Below, one piece after another: positions 34,755 through 44,817 of a stretch of 64,000 bases of DNA. The notes below the pieces were generated by a model. That model did not search any database and was not told where the DNA came from. It saw only the letters and a program-made list of their open reading frames with translations. Positions within the stretch are counted from its first letter, which is position 1. Each line of letters starts with the position of its first letter. This DNA comes from Rhizobium sp. 11515TR (GTDB lineage Bacteria; Pseudomonadota; Alphaproteobacteria; Rhizobiales; Rhizobiaceae), in the NCBI RefSeq assembly GCF_002277895.1, contig NZ_CP022999.1:1116001-1180000 (forward strand), written 5' to 3'. Position numbers and translations under genes: made by a program.

Positions 34755-35453
34755 ATGGCCAGAGGCATAAGGCGAACGGCGCGATCTCGAGATCGGCAGG
34801 ACGGGGCTGCCACGCGAATAAGCCTGCTTGAGGCGGGCGGAGCCGTTTTCGCCGAATTCGGCTTCGATCGCGCGACCGCGAAGGAAATTGCCTTGCGTGC
34901 GGGGACGAATGCAGCGGCGGTCAACTATCATTTCGGCGGCATAGAGGCCTTGTACGAAGACGTTCTCGCCGAGGCACATCACCGCCTGATGAGTTATGAC
35001 ATGCTTGCCCGCACGGTTAGCGCGGACATCGAGCCGAAGGAGAAGCTGCGCCGATTTATCGGGTTGCTGGTCAAAGTCGTGCGGACTGGCAATGAGCACT
35101 CATGGCCAGCCAAGGTGATCGTCCGCGAACTGATCGCGCCGACGCCGCATATCGATAAACTGCGACGCGAGGAAATAGAGCCCAAGAAAGCCTTGCTGTT
35201 CGGCGTCATCGCCCAGATCATCGGCGTAACACCAGACAATCCGCTGGTCGCTCAGGCTGCGCTCTCGACGATGGCGCCCTGTTTCATGCTGCTGGTGGCC
35301 GAAAAGCGCGTGTCCGAGATCATTCCGACGCTCGGGCGGGAATCGACCTCGGATGAGGAGCTGGCGGATCGGCTTGTTCGCTTCACGCTCGGCGGGCTTG
35401 CCCAACTCTCCCCACCGGGACAGGCGGCGGGATCACCGGAACAGCCGAGCTGA
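34755..35453 (+). CDS. cecR: TetR-family regulator, CecR/YbiH-like
   Basis: This 232-residue regulator has an N-terminal HTH (FAEFGFDRATAKEIALRAGT, then NAAAVNYHFGGIEALY) and a DUF1956 (YbiH-type) C-terminal domain with EHSWPAKVIVRELIAPT, a landmark of that family. In Escherichia coli CecR controls the ybhGFSR exporter, and the same gene set is divergent from it here. GGAAGG lies eight bases before the ATG. Confidence 0.87.
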   Translation: MARGIRRTARSRDRQDGAATRISLLEAGGAVFAEFGFDRATAKEIALRAGTNAAAVNYHFGGIEALYEDVLAEAHHRLMSYDMLARTVSADIEPKEKLRRFIGLLVKVVRTGNEHSWPAKVIVRELIAPTPHIDKLRREEIEPKKALLFGVIAQIIGVTPDNPLVAQAALSTMAPCFMLLVAEKRVSEIIPTLGRESTSDEELADRLVRFTLGGLAQLSPPGQAAGSPEQPS

Positions 35454-35481
35454 CTCCTGGCAAATCACGCCTCGGGGGGCT

Positions 35482-36810
35482 TCAGCCTTCGAAACCGAAA
35501 CGTTCGACATCGAAGTCGTCGCCATCGTAAGCTCCGGCTTGGGCCTCTGCCATGTCGTCGTGCATCGGAATGGGCGCGCTGACGAGGCTCGGGAGCGTCA
35601 TGTCGACTGCCATGCCCGGCGGTTGCAGGGCCCAGGCGACGATGGCGCCGGTCGACATGGCTCCGACGCCACCGGATACGTCCAGCGAGGCGGAACTCGG
35701 GAGCTGCGCCATTGGCTGCATCTTTGCCATGGCGCTATCGGCCGTATTCTTCGCATTGTCCGAAACTACGAGCTTTCCGGCGTCGTTGCGTCCGACGACC
35801 AGGCTGGCGAACACAGCAGGAGGGGCAGGTCTCTCCGGTGCGGCCGTCGGGACGACGACGATACTGCTGGTTGGCCGCCAAGCCGGCAGCGGAACGGCAT
35901 ATGCCGCAAGATCGGCAAAGGGCTGGCTTTTGTTTTCTTCGGTCACTTGCTTGCCGAGCTGAAGCTCCAGCCCGGTCAGGGCCCGGCTCCTGGGCGTCGG
36001 CAGCATGCTGGTGAGAAGGCTGCGATCGGGCGTGTCATTGCGTGACGCTATCGATGACCCGGCGTCGTCATCGTCATCCATGACGGTTGCGATCCTGCTG
36101 CTCAATCGCGATGGCCGCTTTTTGGATTGTGCGACCGCCACATCATAGCCCGGCAGCGGTCTGCCATCTGCCGGTACATGCAGCGTCTGCCCATTCGGGA
36201 AAAGCCGCGCGAGCTCCTGGCGCGACATTCTCGGCCAGGCTCGCACCCTGCCGACATCGAGATGCACAAAGGGCGAGCCGGAATTGGGATAAAAGCCCAC
36301 GCCGCCGATCTGCATCTGCATGGCGATCGCGCGCAGGCTCGCAAGCTTCACGCCGGGAATGTAAAAATCCATCGCCTTGCCGAGCGTATGCTGGCTGTGT
36401 TTGGCAACGCCGGAGCTGCGCGAGCGGTTGCGCAGCATGCTGTTGGTCGAGGGAGAGCGGTAGGCCGAGACGACGTGAATGGCCTCGTTGGCGCCGCTGC
36501 GGCGATAGACCTCCCAGACGAGATCGAGCAATTCCGGATCGATCCTGGTCGGCTCGTTCTTTCGCCAGTCGCGTAAAAAACGATTGATTTGAGCAAGGCC
36601 CCGTGGGTCATATTTGCCGCCGCGTTTGAAGACGATGGTCGCTCTTTCCCCCGTATGGGTGAAGAAGAGCTTGAGCGCCCGATCCTCGGCCGCCGCGGTG
36701 CCGGCAAAAGCACCGAGCACCAGCATTGCGATCAGCGCCACCCGGCAAGCGACGAATGAGAAAGTCGTGGCGAAAACCATCGCCGGAATGGAAAAGATCA
36801 CGTGATGCAC
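35482..36810 (-). CDS. DUF882 (M15/MepK-like) murein peptidase domain protein with long low-complexity tail
   Basis: This 442-residue exported protein has a signal region (CRVALIAMLVLGAFAGTAAAED). The DUF882 domain (about 50-215) contains VVSAYRSPSTNSMLR, then KHSQHTLGKAMDFY, with the catalytic/zinc His and Asp, and FVHLDVGRVRAWPR with the last His ligand. This is the D,D/L,D-endopeptidase layout of the M15 family. Residues about 230-442 are a proline/alanine-rich tail with no recognisable domain. The start is uncertain: GTG 36810 or ATG 36780. The tail makes it roughly twice the usual family length. Confidence 0.8.
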   Translation of the reverse strand: MHHVIFSIPAMVFATTFSFVACRVALIAMLVLGAFAGTAAAEDRALKLFFTHTGERATIVFKRGGKYDPRGLAQINRFLRDWRKNEPTRIDPELLDLVWEVYRRSGANEAIHVVSAYRSPSTNSMLRNRSRSSGVAKHSQHTLGKAMDFYIPGVKLASLRAIAMQMQIGGVGFYPNSGSPFVHLDVGRVRAWPRMSRQELARLFPNGQTLHVPADGRPLPGYDVAVAQSKKRPSRLSSRIATVMDDDDDAGSSIASRNDTPDRSLLTSMLPTPRSRALTGLELQLGKQVTEENKSQPFADLAAYAVPLPAWRPTSSIVVVPTAAPERPAPPAVFASLVVGRNDAGKLVVSDNAKNTADSAMAKMQPMAQLPSSASLDVSGGVGAMSTGAIVAWALQPPGMAVDMTLPSLVSAPIPMHDDMAEAQAGAYDGDDFDVERFGFEG

Positions 36811-37075
36811 GGATACGACTTTCGCCCTTGCTAAGAGAAACAGAAATCAGAGGCGCCGCGTCTGCGGCATCGCTATACCCTCCAATTATGGTCAACAAAT
36901 CCCTAACGGACCGTTTATAGGCGGAAACGGCAAAATTTTGTCCGTTCGAGCGCATTCATGGGGCGGCGGAAGTCACCTCCAGCCCTGGCGACCCTTATTC
37001 TGGAAAGCTTCAGCTGTGCCGTTGCAATTTTGTGAGGACATCAACCAGTGCCTGTAAGGCGCCCTCTTTCGAAAG

Positions 37076-39817
37076 ATGGGGAAAACCGGGCTTTGCAAAC
37101 GTTTTCGCGTGGGTTGCAAACTGCCGGCCAAGACAGCATCATCCCGCCCCATGAGTGGACAGAATCGATTTGCTCCCCCATCAAGTGGGCAGCAAACAAT
37201 CAGACGTAGCGACCTGTTGCGGCAGCTCCGGCGGGCCGGACTGCGCCGTTTGACGACCATTGTCGCACCTGCCGGGTATGGCAAGACCTCCCTTGCCGTC
37301 CAATGGTACGAACTGTTGAAGGAGGATGGTGTCAAGCTCTGCTGGGTGTCGCTCGATGCCGAACATACCAATCAGGAAGCCTTTCTGCTCGCGTTGATCG
37401 ATGCCTTGCAGACGCTGCTTCATGAGGACGGGGCTGATGCCGGCAACCTGCCCGCGGCAGCATTGCTTTCGGTGCTAGCGACCCGCCTGCGCAAGATCGA
37501 AGGACCGCTTGTCGTCTTTCTCGACGACTATCATTTCGCCCAGACGGATGCGACCGAGGCGCTGATGGCGAAGATCCTCGCGGACCTCTCGCTCGAACAC
37601 GTCAAGCTGGTGCTGGTCAGCCGCAGCCCGCCGCGCTTTCCGCTCTCCGCATTGCGGTTGCGTGGCGAGTTCAAACAGTTCGGTGTTGCCGAGCTTGGCT
37701 TTACCGATGCCGAAGCGGGAGAGCTTTTCGCTGGTAAGGGCACTCATTTGACAGAGGAACAGGTCGGTTCCTTCAATCGTCGGACCGAAGGATGGGCGGT
37801 CGCGCTGCAGATGGTGAGCCTGCTCGTATCAGAATCGGAGGAGAGCGACAGCATTTTGGCCTCTTTCGACGGCGGCGGTGCTGACATGGGCTCCTACCTG
37901 TCGGAGCAGGTGTTCGAACATCTGCCTGAAGACATACGTGAGTTTCTCATCGGCACGGCCGCCCTTCCGGCCTTCAATCATTCGTTGCTCGAAGCTGTGC
38001 TGGAAAGCAGAGAACAGGCGGATCTCAGCGAGAGACTGGCCGACTACGCACTCCCTGTCACATTACTGGCGGGCCCCGGCAACTGGATGCGGTTTCATCC
38101 GGTCTTCAACGAGTTCCTGAAGAAGACAGCCAGTCGCAGGGGTATCGATGCCAATCTTGCACTCAATCGTGCCGCCCATTGGTTTGAAGCGCAGGGCGAC
38201 ATAGATCGGGCCGTGCATCATGCGCTTACGGCGGGCGACGCTAATCTTGCCGCGCGCATCGTCGAAACCGCCGGCGGCTGGCGGCGCGTCTATGCCACAA
38301 CGCGCGGCGGCGCGACGCTCTTTCAGGCCTTGAGCGGACGCGCCTCGGAAATCGATCTCGTTCGCTTTCCGCTTGCGACACTTGGGCTCTCGATCTTCAA
38401 CGCCAAGGCGGCGCAGCTTGCTGCGGCCAATCATTATCTTGTCATCGCCGAGCGGGCCGCGGCTGTAGACCCGACCTTGGCAAAGGACCTGCGCGTCGTG
38501 CGCATCCTTCTGGCGCTTTACACGGATCACTGGGCGACAGCGGCCGATCTTTCCGCACTCGAAGATGATTTGCGGCAGCCGGATGGAATGGAGCTCATTC
38601 ATCGCGCGCTCGCGCTTAACATGCTTTCCTACAATTTCCTGATCCGCAGCGAGCTTGACCGGGCATTGCACTACGGGCATCTGGCCATTCGCGCCTTTCG
38701 CGACGGTGGCGCCGATTTCGGCGCCATGCACCTTTATACCCATATCGGCCAGGCCTTCTTTCTCTCCGGTGATTGTGCGAGCGCTCTGTCGGCCTACGAA
38801 GAGCTGATCTGCGAAGCGCAGACCAATATCGGTCCGGGCAGCGATCTCGATGCCGTCGGCCAGGTGTTGAAGGCCGAGGTTCTGTCGATGCGCGGCGAGG
38901 CGGAGCCAGCGGCGGAGATGCTTGGATGGGCGCTGCCTCATCTTGAGCTTCACGATACCTGGTTTGACCTTCTGGCGGCGGGCTTCATGGCCGAGCAACG
39001 AATCCTGCGCATGCGCGAGGATTTGCTTGCCGCCCACGCGGCGATGGATCGCATTCGCGCCGTGGCGCGACGGCGCGGCTTCGATCGGCTTACGCGACTG
39101 ATTGACGGCGAGCGTGCCATGCTGCTCATGGCATCGGGCGATCTCGATCAGGCAATCCGGCATGCGGAGGCCAACGGCTTCGGCATGCAGGCAATCGTTT
39201 CAGATCGCGCCAATGCGCTGGCTATCCATCTGCGCGGAGCCACGCCAGCGATCTTCTGGACACGCGCCTACCTGGCTCTTGGCGAGAAGGCCAATGCGCG
39301 CGAGGTCTTTGATCAGTTCAGGATGCGTCAGTCGCAACGTCCACATGTTCCGCGCGCGATTGAGCTTGCTCTCATCGAAATAGGGATCCTTCTGGCGGAA
39401 GGCCGCGCGGATCTTGCCGCCGCCAGCCTTTCCGATCTCGTGCTGACGACTCCCCTCGACGATTACCGGGCACTGCTTCATCTCGATCACTCCGCGGGAC
39501 TCGGCGAGCTTCGCGCACTCGCCAATCATCCAACCGTCGCAAACGTCCCTCGAAGGCGTCTCCAGTCTCTGCTCATGAGTGGTGAGACGGTGCACGAACC
39601 AGCCGCCGATCATGGCGGCTATGCCTTTACCGGCCGGGAGCGGATGGTGCTGGAACTGCTGAGTTCAGGGCTTTCCAACAAGGAAATCGGCCGGATTCTG
39701 GCCTTGTCCGACAATACGATCAAGTTTCACCTGCGCAATATCTTTGCGAAGCTCAACGTCTCGACGCGGACTGCGGCCGTGACCGCAGCGCGTCAAAAGG
39801 GCATGCTCGATCGCTAA
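37076..39817 (+). CDS. MalT-like LuxR-family regulator (STAND ATPase + TPR + HTH)
   Basis: This 913-residue LAL-type regulator has a P-loop in APAGYGKTSLAVQW (about residues 61-74) and a Walker B-like PLVVFLDDYHFAQ. A winged-helix/helical middle follows, then a long TPR-like region, and finally a LuxR HTH (FTGRERMVLELLSSGLSNKE, then SDNTIKFHLRNIFAKLNVST, about 845-905). Such proteins are ATP-dependent activators triggered by a small molecule. It lies directly upstream of the HyuB-HyuA importer operon and ends in a strong terminator. The start may be ATG 37076 or ATG 37151; neither has a clear ribosome-binding site. Confidence 0.88.
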   Translation: MGKTGLCKRFRVGCKLPAKTASSRPMSGQNRFAPPSSGQQTIRRSDLLRQLRRAGLRRLTTIVAPAGYGKTSLAVQWYELLKEDGVKLCWVSLDAEHTNQEAFLLALIDALQTLLHEDGADAGNLPAAALLSVLATRLRKIEGPLVVFLDDYHFAQTDATEALMAKILADLSLEHVKLVLVSRSPPRFPLSALRLRGEFKQFGVAELGFTDAEAGELFAGKGTHLTEEQVGSFNRRTEGWAVALQMVSLLVSESEESDSILASFDGGGADMGSYLSEQVFEHLPEDIREFLIGTAALPAFNHSLLEAVLESREQADLSERLADYALPVTLLAGPGNWMRFHPVFNEFLKKTASRRGIDANLALNRAAHWFEAQGDIDRAVHHALTAGDANLAARIVETAGGWRRVYATTRGGATLFQALSGRASEIDLVRFPLATLGLSIFNAKAAQLAAANHYLVIAERAAAVDPTLAKDLRVVRILLALYTDHWATAADLSALEDDLRQPDGMELIHRALALNMLSYNFLIRSELDRALHYGHLAIRAFRDGGADFGAMHLYTHIGQAFFLSGDCASALSAYEELICEAQTNIGPGSDLDAVGQVLKAEVLSMRGEAEPAAEMLGWALPHLELHDTWFDLLAAGFMAEQRILRMREDLLAAHAAMDRIRAVARRRGFDRLTRLIDGERAMLLMASGDLDQAIRHAEANGFGMQAIVSDRANALAIHLRGATPAIFWTRAYLALGEKANAREVFDQFRMRQSQRPHVPRAIELALIEIGILLAEGRADLAAASLSDLVLTTPLDDYRALLHLDHSAGLGELRALANHPTVANVPRRRLQSLLMSGETVHEPAADHGGYAFTGRERMVLELLSSGLSNKEIGRILALSDNTIKFHLRNIFAKLNVSTRTAAVTAARQKGMLDR

Positions 39818-39837
39818 CCTACCCGTTCGGGTAGGTT
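39816..39837 (+). terminator. Rho-independent terminator overlapping the stop codon of the MalT-like gene
   Basis: AACCTACCC (39816-39824) pairs perfectly with GGGTAGGTT (39829-39837) around a GTTC loop and runs into further T residues. It begins inside the TAA stop codon, so the regulator and the hyuB operon have separate transcripts. Confidence 0.8.
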
Positions 39838-39930
39838 TTGAGGCGCCCGCCCACCCATCGGGAAGGCTATCGACGGACAAAAAAACACCTAATCTGCACT
39901 CGTGCGAATATAGTAATGAGAGGTAGATTC

Positions 39931-41610
39931 GTGATCGTCGTCGATCCGGTGACACAGGAGATTATCGAAGGCAAGCTGGCAGCCACGGTCGACGAGATGG
40001 GCGTGGTCATGGCCAGGACCTCAATGAGCCCGGTGATCTATGAAGTGCTTGATTTCGCCTGCGGTCTCCTCACCCGTGATGGTGAGCTCGTGGCGCAGAT
40101 GAACGGCATCACCCTGTTCACCGGCACTTTCGGCACGCAGGTCAAGTCGCTGATCGCGCTCTACGGCGACGATCTGGAAGATGGCGACATCCTGCTTACG
40201 AACGATCCCTATTCCGGGGGCACGCATGCCTGCGATTTCGCCATCGTCAAGCCGATCTTCTTCGGAGGCCGGATATTGGCCTATGCCATCAATGTCGCCC
40301 ATTATCTCGATGTCGGTGGCTCGGTTCCAGGTTCTCTTGCGCCGAACGCCACCTCCGTCTTTCAGGAGGGATTGAGGCTGCCGGGCGTGAAAGTCGTGCG
40401 CAGCGATCGCTTTTCGGGGGAGGTCCTGCGTATCATCCGTGAGAATGTCCGTCTGCCCGAAGTCGCGATCGGCGATCTCACTGCGCAGGTTGCGACTGTC
40501 CGCGTTGCCGCCAGACGTATGGCCGAGCTTGCGCACAAATATGGCACCGATGTCATCGAAGCCGCGTTTAATCACCTCCTGTCGGTCAGCGAGAAGCAGG
40601 CACGCGCCGCTATCGCCGCACTGCCCGATGGCACCTATGAGGCGGAAGATATCATCGACGGGGATGGTGTCACCACCGATCCCATCTCCGTCAAAGTGGC
40701 TGTCACGATCGCCGGCGATCGCCTGACGGCGGACTTCACCGGTTGCCCGCCGGCCGTCGCAGGCCCGATCAATTGTGCGGCGGGCGCGCTGCAGTCGGCG
40801 GTGCGCACTATCTTCAAGGCGCTGGTCGCACCACAGGCGCCCTCCAATGAGGGCTGGTTCCGGCCGCTCTCCGTCATTGCGCCGAAGGGTTCGGTTTTCA
40901 CCGCCGAGAAGCCTTCTCCGACGGGCTGGTATTATGAGGGTTCGGTGCATGCTTCAGAACTCGTCTGGAAGGCTCTTGCCAAGCTGATGCCCGAGCGTTT
41001 CTCCGCCGGTTCCTATACGAGCCTCTGTGTCGTCTATGTTTCCGGCAAGGACGAGGCGGGGCAGCCATTCATCCATATCGAGCCGCAGCATGGCGGCTGG
41101 GGAGCGAGCAGGGACGGCGACGGCGCCAATGCACTGATCGCACTCACCGATGGCGATACTTACAATTACTCCGTCGAGGTCATCGAAGCGCGCTTTCCGT
41201 TGCTGGTGCGCCGCTATGGGCTCAACGTCGAGGGTGGATCAGGGGCCGGGCGCCGTCGCGGCGGTTTCGGTGTCATTCGCGATTATGAAGTCCTAGGAGA
41301 CGGCGCTTCCGCCTATTGCAGTTTTGGGCGAACCGACACGCCTCCCTGGGGCATAGAAGGCGGCAAGCCCGGCAGCGTCAATCTTCTCCAAGTGGAGGAG
41401 AACGGCGGGAAAGTCCACGATTTCGGCCGCGAGCCGCATATTGAGCTGAAGCGCGGCGATCTCGTGCGGATCATCACCGGCGGCGGTGGCGGCTGGGGTG
41501 ATCCGCGTGCTCGCGAACGGGAACAGGTCCGCCGCGATGTCGAAGATGGTTATATCACCAGCGAGATGGCGCGCAGCCTCTATGGATATGAAGAGGGTAT
41601 GGCGTCATGA
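39931..41610 (+). CDS. hyuB: Hydantoinase B/5-oxoprolinase beta-type subunit
   Basis: This 559-residue HyuB-family protein starts VDPVTQEIIEGKLAATVDEM, the usual family N-terminus. It also shows MNGITLFTGTFG, LTNDPYSGGTHACDFAIVKP, INVAHYLDVGG and the C-terminal GGGGGWGDPRARERE, all hallmarks. With HyuA it forms an ATP-dependent ring-opening enzyme acting on hydantoins, 5-oxoproline or lactams. The GTG at 39931 is chosen because GAGAGG precedes it; the open frame upstream (ATG 39838 or 39916) is less well supported. Its stop overlaps hyuA by four bases. Confidence 0.87.
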   Translation: MIVVDPVTQEIIEGKLAATVDEMGVVMARTSMSPVIYEVLDFACGLLTRDGELVAQMNGITLFTGTFGTQVKSLIALYGDDLEDGDILLTNDPYSGGTHACDFAIVKPIFFGGRILAYAINVAHYLDVGGSVPGSLAPNATSVFQEGLRLPGVKVVRSDRFSGEVLRIIRENVRLPEVAIGDLTAQVATVRVAARRMAELAHKYGTDVIEAAFNHLLSVSEKQARAAIAALPDGTYEAEDIIDGDGVTTDPISVKVAVTIAGDRLTADFTGCPPAVAGPINCAAGALQSAVRTIFKALVAPQAPSNEGWFRPLSVIAPKGSVFTAEKPSPTGWYYEGSVHASELVWKALAKLMPERFSAGSYTSLCVVYVSGKDEAGQPFIHIEPQHGGWGASRDGDGANALIALTDGDTYNYSVEVIEARFPLLVRRYGLNVEGGSGAGRRRGGFGVIRDYEVLGDGASAYCSFGRTDTPPWGIEGGKPGSVNLLQVEENGGKVHDFGREPHIELKRGDLVRIITGGGGGWGDPRAREREQVRRDVEDGYITSEMARSLYGYEEGMAS

Positions 41611-43670
41611 TCAGACTGGCGACGGATGTAGGCGGTACCTTTACCGACCTCGTCGGTTATGATGAGCGCACGGGCGAAATCTTTACCGCCAAGAGCCTGA
41701 CGACCGTTCACGACCAATCCGAAGGTGTGCTTGCGGCAATCGAGCTTGCCGAGAAGAAGGACGGGCTTTCGGCGCGCGATGTGATCTTCTTCGCGCATGG
41801 CGGGACAACCGTCATCAACGCGATTACGGAGCGAAAGGGCGTGCGCACGGCGCTCGTGACGACCGCTGGCTTTCGTGACGTCTTGGAAATCGGCCGCGGC
41901 AATCGCCCCGATCTCTACAATCTTCAGTTCAAGAGCCCGGAAGCCTTCGTTCCGCGCAGCCTGCGCTTCGAGGTGCGCGAACGCCTGGATGCCAAGGGTC
42001 GGGTGCTGACGCCTATCGAGCTTGGCGATATCGAGCCGATCGTCCGTGAATGCCGCGCCCGCAGGGTCGAGGCGGTCGCCGTCGTCTTCCTTCACAGCTA
42101 CGCCAATCCGGAGCATGAGATTGCCTGTGCCAAGGCGATCGCCGAAGCGCTGCCGGATGTCACGGTTTGCGCCAGCCACGAGGTTTCCCGTCAATGGCGG
42201 GAATATGAGCGTTCCAATACGGCCGTGCTCAACGCCTATGTGCAGCCGATCATCAAGCGCTACTTTGCGCGGCTTGAAAGCGCGCTGACCGAGCGCGATC
42301 TCACCTGCCCCTATTATGCCATGCAGTCGAACGGCGGCATCTCCACGTTCGATCAGGCGCAGATGAGCCCGCTGACATTGGTCGAATCCGGCCCAGCCGG
42401 CGGTGTGGCGGGTGCCGCGCGTATCGGCACCGTGCTTGGCGAATCCGAAGTGCTGTCGCTCGACGTCGGCGGCACGACGGCGAAATGCTCGCTGATCCAT
42501 GATAGCCGCCCGACGCTCGACAGTGAATACAAGCTCGAGCACACCCGCATCGCGCCGGGCTATCCGGTGCAGGTGCCGGTGGTCGATATCGTCGAAATCG
42601 GTGCCGGCGGCGGCTCGATTGCCCGCATCGACGAGCGCGGCGCGCTCTGCGTCGGCCCTGAAAGTGCCGGCTCGACACCCGGGCCCTCCTGCTATGGCCG
42701 TGGCGGCGACAAGCCGACGCTATCCGATGCTTTGCTGACGCTCGGCATCTTCGATCCGGCAAGCTTTGCCGGCGGGCAGATGCAGCTCGACAAGTCCAAG
42801 GCTGCGACGGCAATCGCTACGGTTGCCAAGCCGATGGGGCTATCGGTCGAGGATGCGGCGCTCGCGATCGTCGAAATCGCGCATGCGTCGATGATCAACG
42901 CGCTGAAGCTGGTGACGGTGCAGCGTGGACACGATCCGCGCGATGCCGCTTTCGTCATCTCGGGAGGGGCAGGACCTGCTCTCGCCGCGCGCCTTGGGCG
43001 CGACCTTGGCGTGAAGATGACAGTCGTGCCGCCGCATCCTGGCATCTTTTCGGCCTGGGGAATGCTGGCGGCGGAGCCACGCGCCGATTTTCGCAGCACG
43101 TGGTTCTCTCCCCTTGGTCCGGAAGCCGTCAGCAATCTCAAGCGCCGGTTCGATGAGCTGAAGCGTGAGGCGGTCAGATATTTCTCCAAAGGCGATGCAG
43201 CGGAGATACGCTATGCCTGCCGCGTCGAAGCTCGGTATCGCGGACAGGAGCACGGCGTCTTCGCTCTTTTCGAAATGGAGGATGATGCCGAAAGCTTTGC
43301 AGAACGCTTTCATGCCGCCCATGAGCGCGCCTATACCTTCTGCCTGCCCGCTTCGCCGGTGGAGATTACCATGATCCACCTGGAGGCTGTGCTCCACGGC
43401 CCGGTCATCGCCATTCCAAAACTCGATCGCACCGGCCGCTCGCTGGATGCAGCCTTCAAGGGGCGCCGCGAAGTCTATTTCGGCGGCACGACCGGTTGGG
43501 TATCCTGCCCCGTCTACGAGCGCACGCGACTCCCGTCTTCCGAAAGGATTGCCGGCCCGCTCATCATCGAGGAGGCAACCGCGACGTCGCTGGTTGTTGC
43601 CGGACAGGAACTGGAAGTGAGCGAGGAGGGCTTGCTGCTCATCCGCGAACGGGACGGAGGAAGCGTCTAG
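41607..43670 (+). CDS. hyuA: Hydantoinase A/5-oxoprolinase alpha-type subunit (ASKHA ATPase)
   Basis: This 687-residue HyuA-family protein has an N-terminal ATPase-like start LATDVGGTFTDLVGYD (residues 4-19) and HGGTTVINAITERKG. VESGPAGGVAGAARIG and LSLDVGGTTAKCSLI, the second phosphate motif, follow. ATP hydrolysis or phosphorylation activates the amide that HyuB hydrolyses. Acetone/acetophenone carboxylase subunits share this fold, but no third carboxylase subunit is present, which favours a hydrolase. The ABC importer that follows probably brings in its substrate. Confidence 0.87.
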   Translation: MIRLATDVGGTFTDLVGYDERTGEIFTAKSLTTVHDQSEGVLAAIELAEKKDGLSARDVIFFAHGGTTVINAITERKGVRTALVTTAGFRDVLEIGRGNRPDLYNLQFKSPEAFVPRSLRFEVRERLDAKGRVLTPIELGDIEPIVRECRARRVEAVAVVFLHSYANPEHEIACAKAIAEALPDVTVCASHEVSRQWREYERSNTAVLNAYVQPIIKRYFARLESALTERDLTCPYYAMQSNGGISTFDQAQMSPLTLVESGPAGGVAGAARIGTVLGESEVLSLDVGGTTAKCSLIHDSRPTLDSEYKLEHTRIAPGYPVQVPVVDIVEIGAGGGSIARIDERGALCVGPESAGSTPGPSCYGRGGDKPTLSDALLTLGIFDPASFAGGQMQLDKSKAATAIATVAKPMGLSVEDAALAIVEIAHASMINALKLVTVQRGHDPRDAAFVISGGAGPALAARLGRDLGVKMTVVPPHPGIFSAWGMLAAEPRADFRSTWFSPLGPEAVSNLKRRFDELKREAVRYFSKGDAAEIRYACRVEARYRGQEHGVFALFEMEDDAESFAERFHAAHERAYTFCLPASPVEITMIHLEAVLHGPVIAIPKLDRTGRSLDAAFKGRREVYFGGTTGWVSCPVYERTRLPSSERIAGPLIIEEATATSLVVAGQELEVSEEGLLLIRERDGGSV

Positions 43671-43671
43671 T

Positions 43672-44769
43672 ATGGCGATAGCGATCGGTCTCGACCATAT
43701 CGTCAGAAATTACGGGCCGACGCGTGCCGTCGACGACGTGACGCTCGACATCAGGGCAGGGGAGTTCTTTACGCTGCTCGGCTCGTCCGGTTGCGGCAAG
43801 AGTTCTCTGCTGAAGCTGATCGGCGGCTTCGACAAGCCCACCTCGGGCCGTGTGCTTTTCGATGGAAGGGACGTGGCAGATGTTCCGGCCAACCGCCGGC
43901 CGGTGAATACCGTTTTCCAGTCGCTCGGGCTCTTTCCGCATATGAATGTCGCCCAGAATGTCGGCTATGGGCTGAAGTTGCGCGGGTTGGCCGGAGCCGC
44001 CCTGAAAAGCAAGGTCGATGGCGCACTGGACCTCGTCGAACTTTCGGGTTTTGCGGATCGCGACGTCAATCTCCTCTCAGGCGGCCAGCGCCAGCGCGTT
44101 GCGCTGGCTCGCGCGCTCGTCATGGAACCGGGCATTCTTCTGCTCGACGAACCTCTGACCGGGCTTGACGAGCGGTTGCGCCAGCAGATGCGCGACGAAT
44201 TCGGCCGCCTTCACAAGCGTACCGGTGCGACCTTTATCCTGGTTACCCACAATCAGGACGAGGCGCTCAGCCTTTCCGATCGGATGGCTGTCATGCACAA
44301 GGGGCGGATCGAGCAGACCGATGTGCCGTCGCGCTTCTTCGAGGCACCGGCCAATGCCTTCGTTGCCCGTTTTGTCGGCATCGATACGCTCCTCAGGCCC
44401 GAAAGCATTTCGGTTTCAGGCGGCAGGGCTCTCGTTACGGTTGCGGGACAGCGCATCGGTGCGAGCTTTTCCGGAGCGGCGCCTCCGTCCGATGCGCTTG
44501 TCGCAATCCGCCCGGACCGAATTGAGCTGATCCCGGCTGCCGAAGAGCCGGGCGAAATAATTGAACTTAAGGTTGTCGAAAGCATCTATCGCGGACTCAG
44601 CCATGACGTTACGCTCGCTTTCGCCGACAGCCAGCGCGTGGTGTTAACGACTAGCGCGGACGCGACTCCGCCCTTGCCGGGCGAAAGCGTGCGCGTGTGT
44701 CTAAAGCCGGGTGCTGCGCTCCTGATCGACCGTTCCGGAATACCGGCTCTGGCTGGAGGCGATGAGTAG
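43672..44769 (+). CDS. ABC importer ATPase, PotA-like, of the hyu operon
   Basis: This 365-residue PotA/MalK-type ATPase is complete: Walker A GSSGCGKSSLLK, Q-loop FQSLGLFPH, signature LSGGQRQR, Walker B LLLDEPLTGLD and switch His VTHNQDEAL. A TOBE-like C-terminal domain follows. It starts one base after the hyuA stop, so it is in the same operon and links transport to ring opening. Confidence 0.9.
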   Translation: MAIAIGLDHIVRNYGPTRAVDDVTLDIRAGEFFTLLGSSGCGKSSLLKLIGGFDKPTSGRVLFDGRDVADVPANRRPVNTVFQSLGLFPHMNVAQNVGYGLKLRGLAGAALKSKVDGALDLVELSGFADRDVNLLSGGQRQRVALARALVMEPGILLLDEPLTGLDERLRQQMRDEFGRLHKRTGATFILVTHNQDEALSLSDRMAVMHKGRIEQTDVPSRFFEAPANAFVARFVGIDTLLRPESISVSGGRALVTVAGQRIGASFSGAAPPSDALVAIRPDRIELIPAAEEPGEIIELKVVESIYRGLSHDVTLAFADSQRVVLTTSADATPPLPGESVRVCLKPGAALLIDRSGIPALAGGDE

Positions 44770-44817
44770 AACCCGAATAGCTGACACAAGCGAAAAATGA
44801 GGGAAGGGAATGACACG

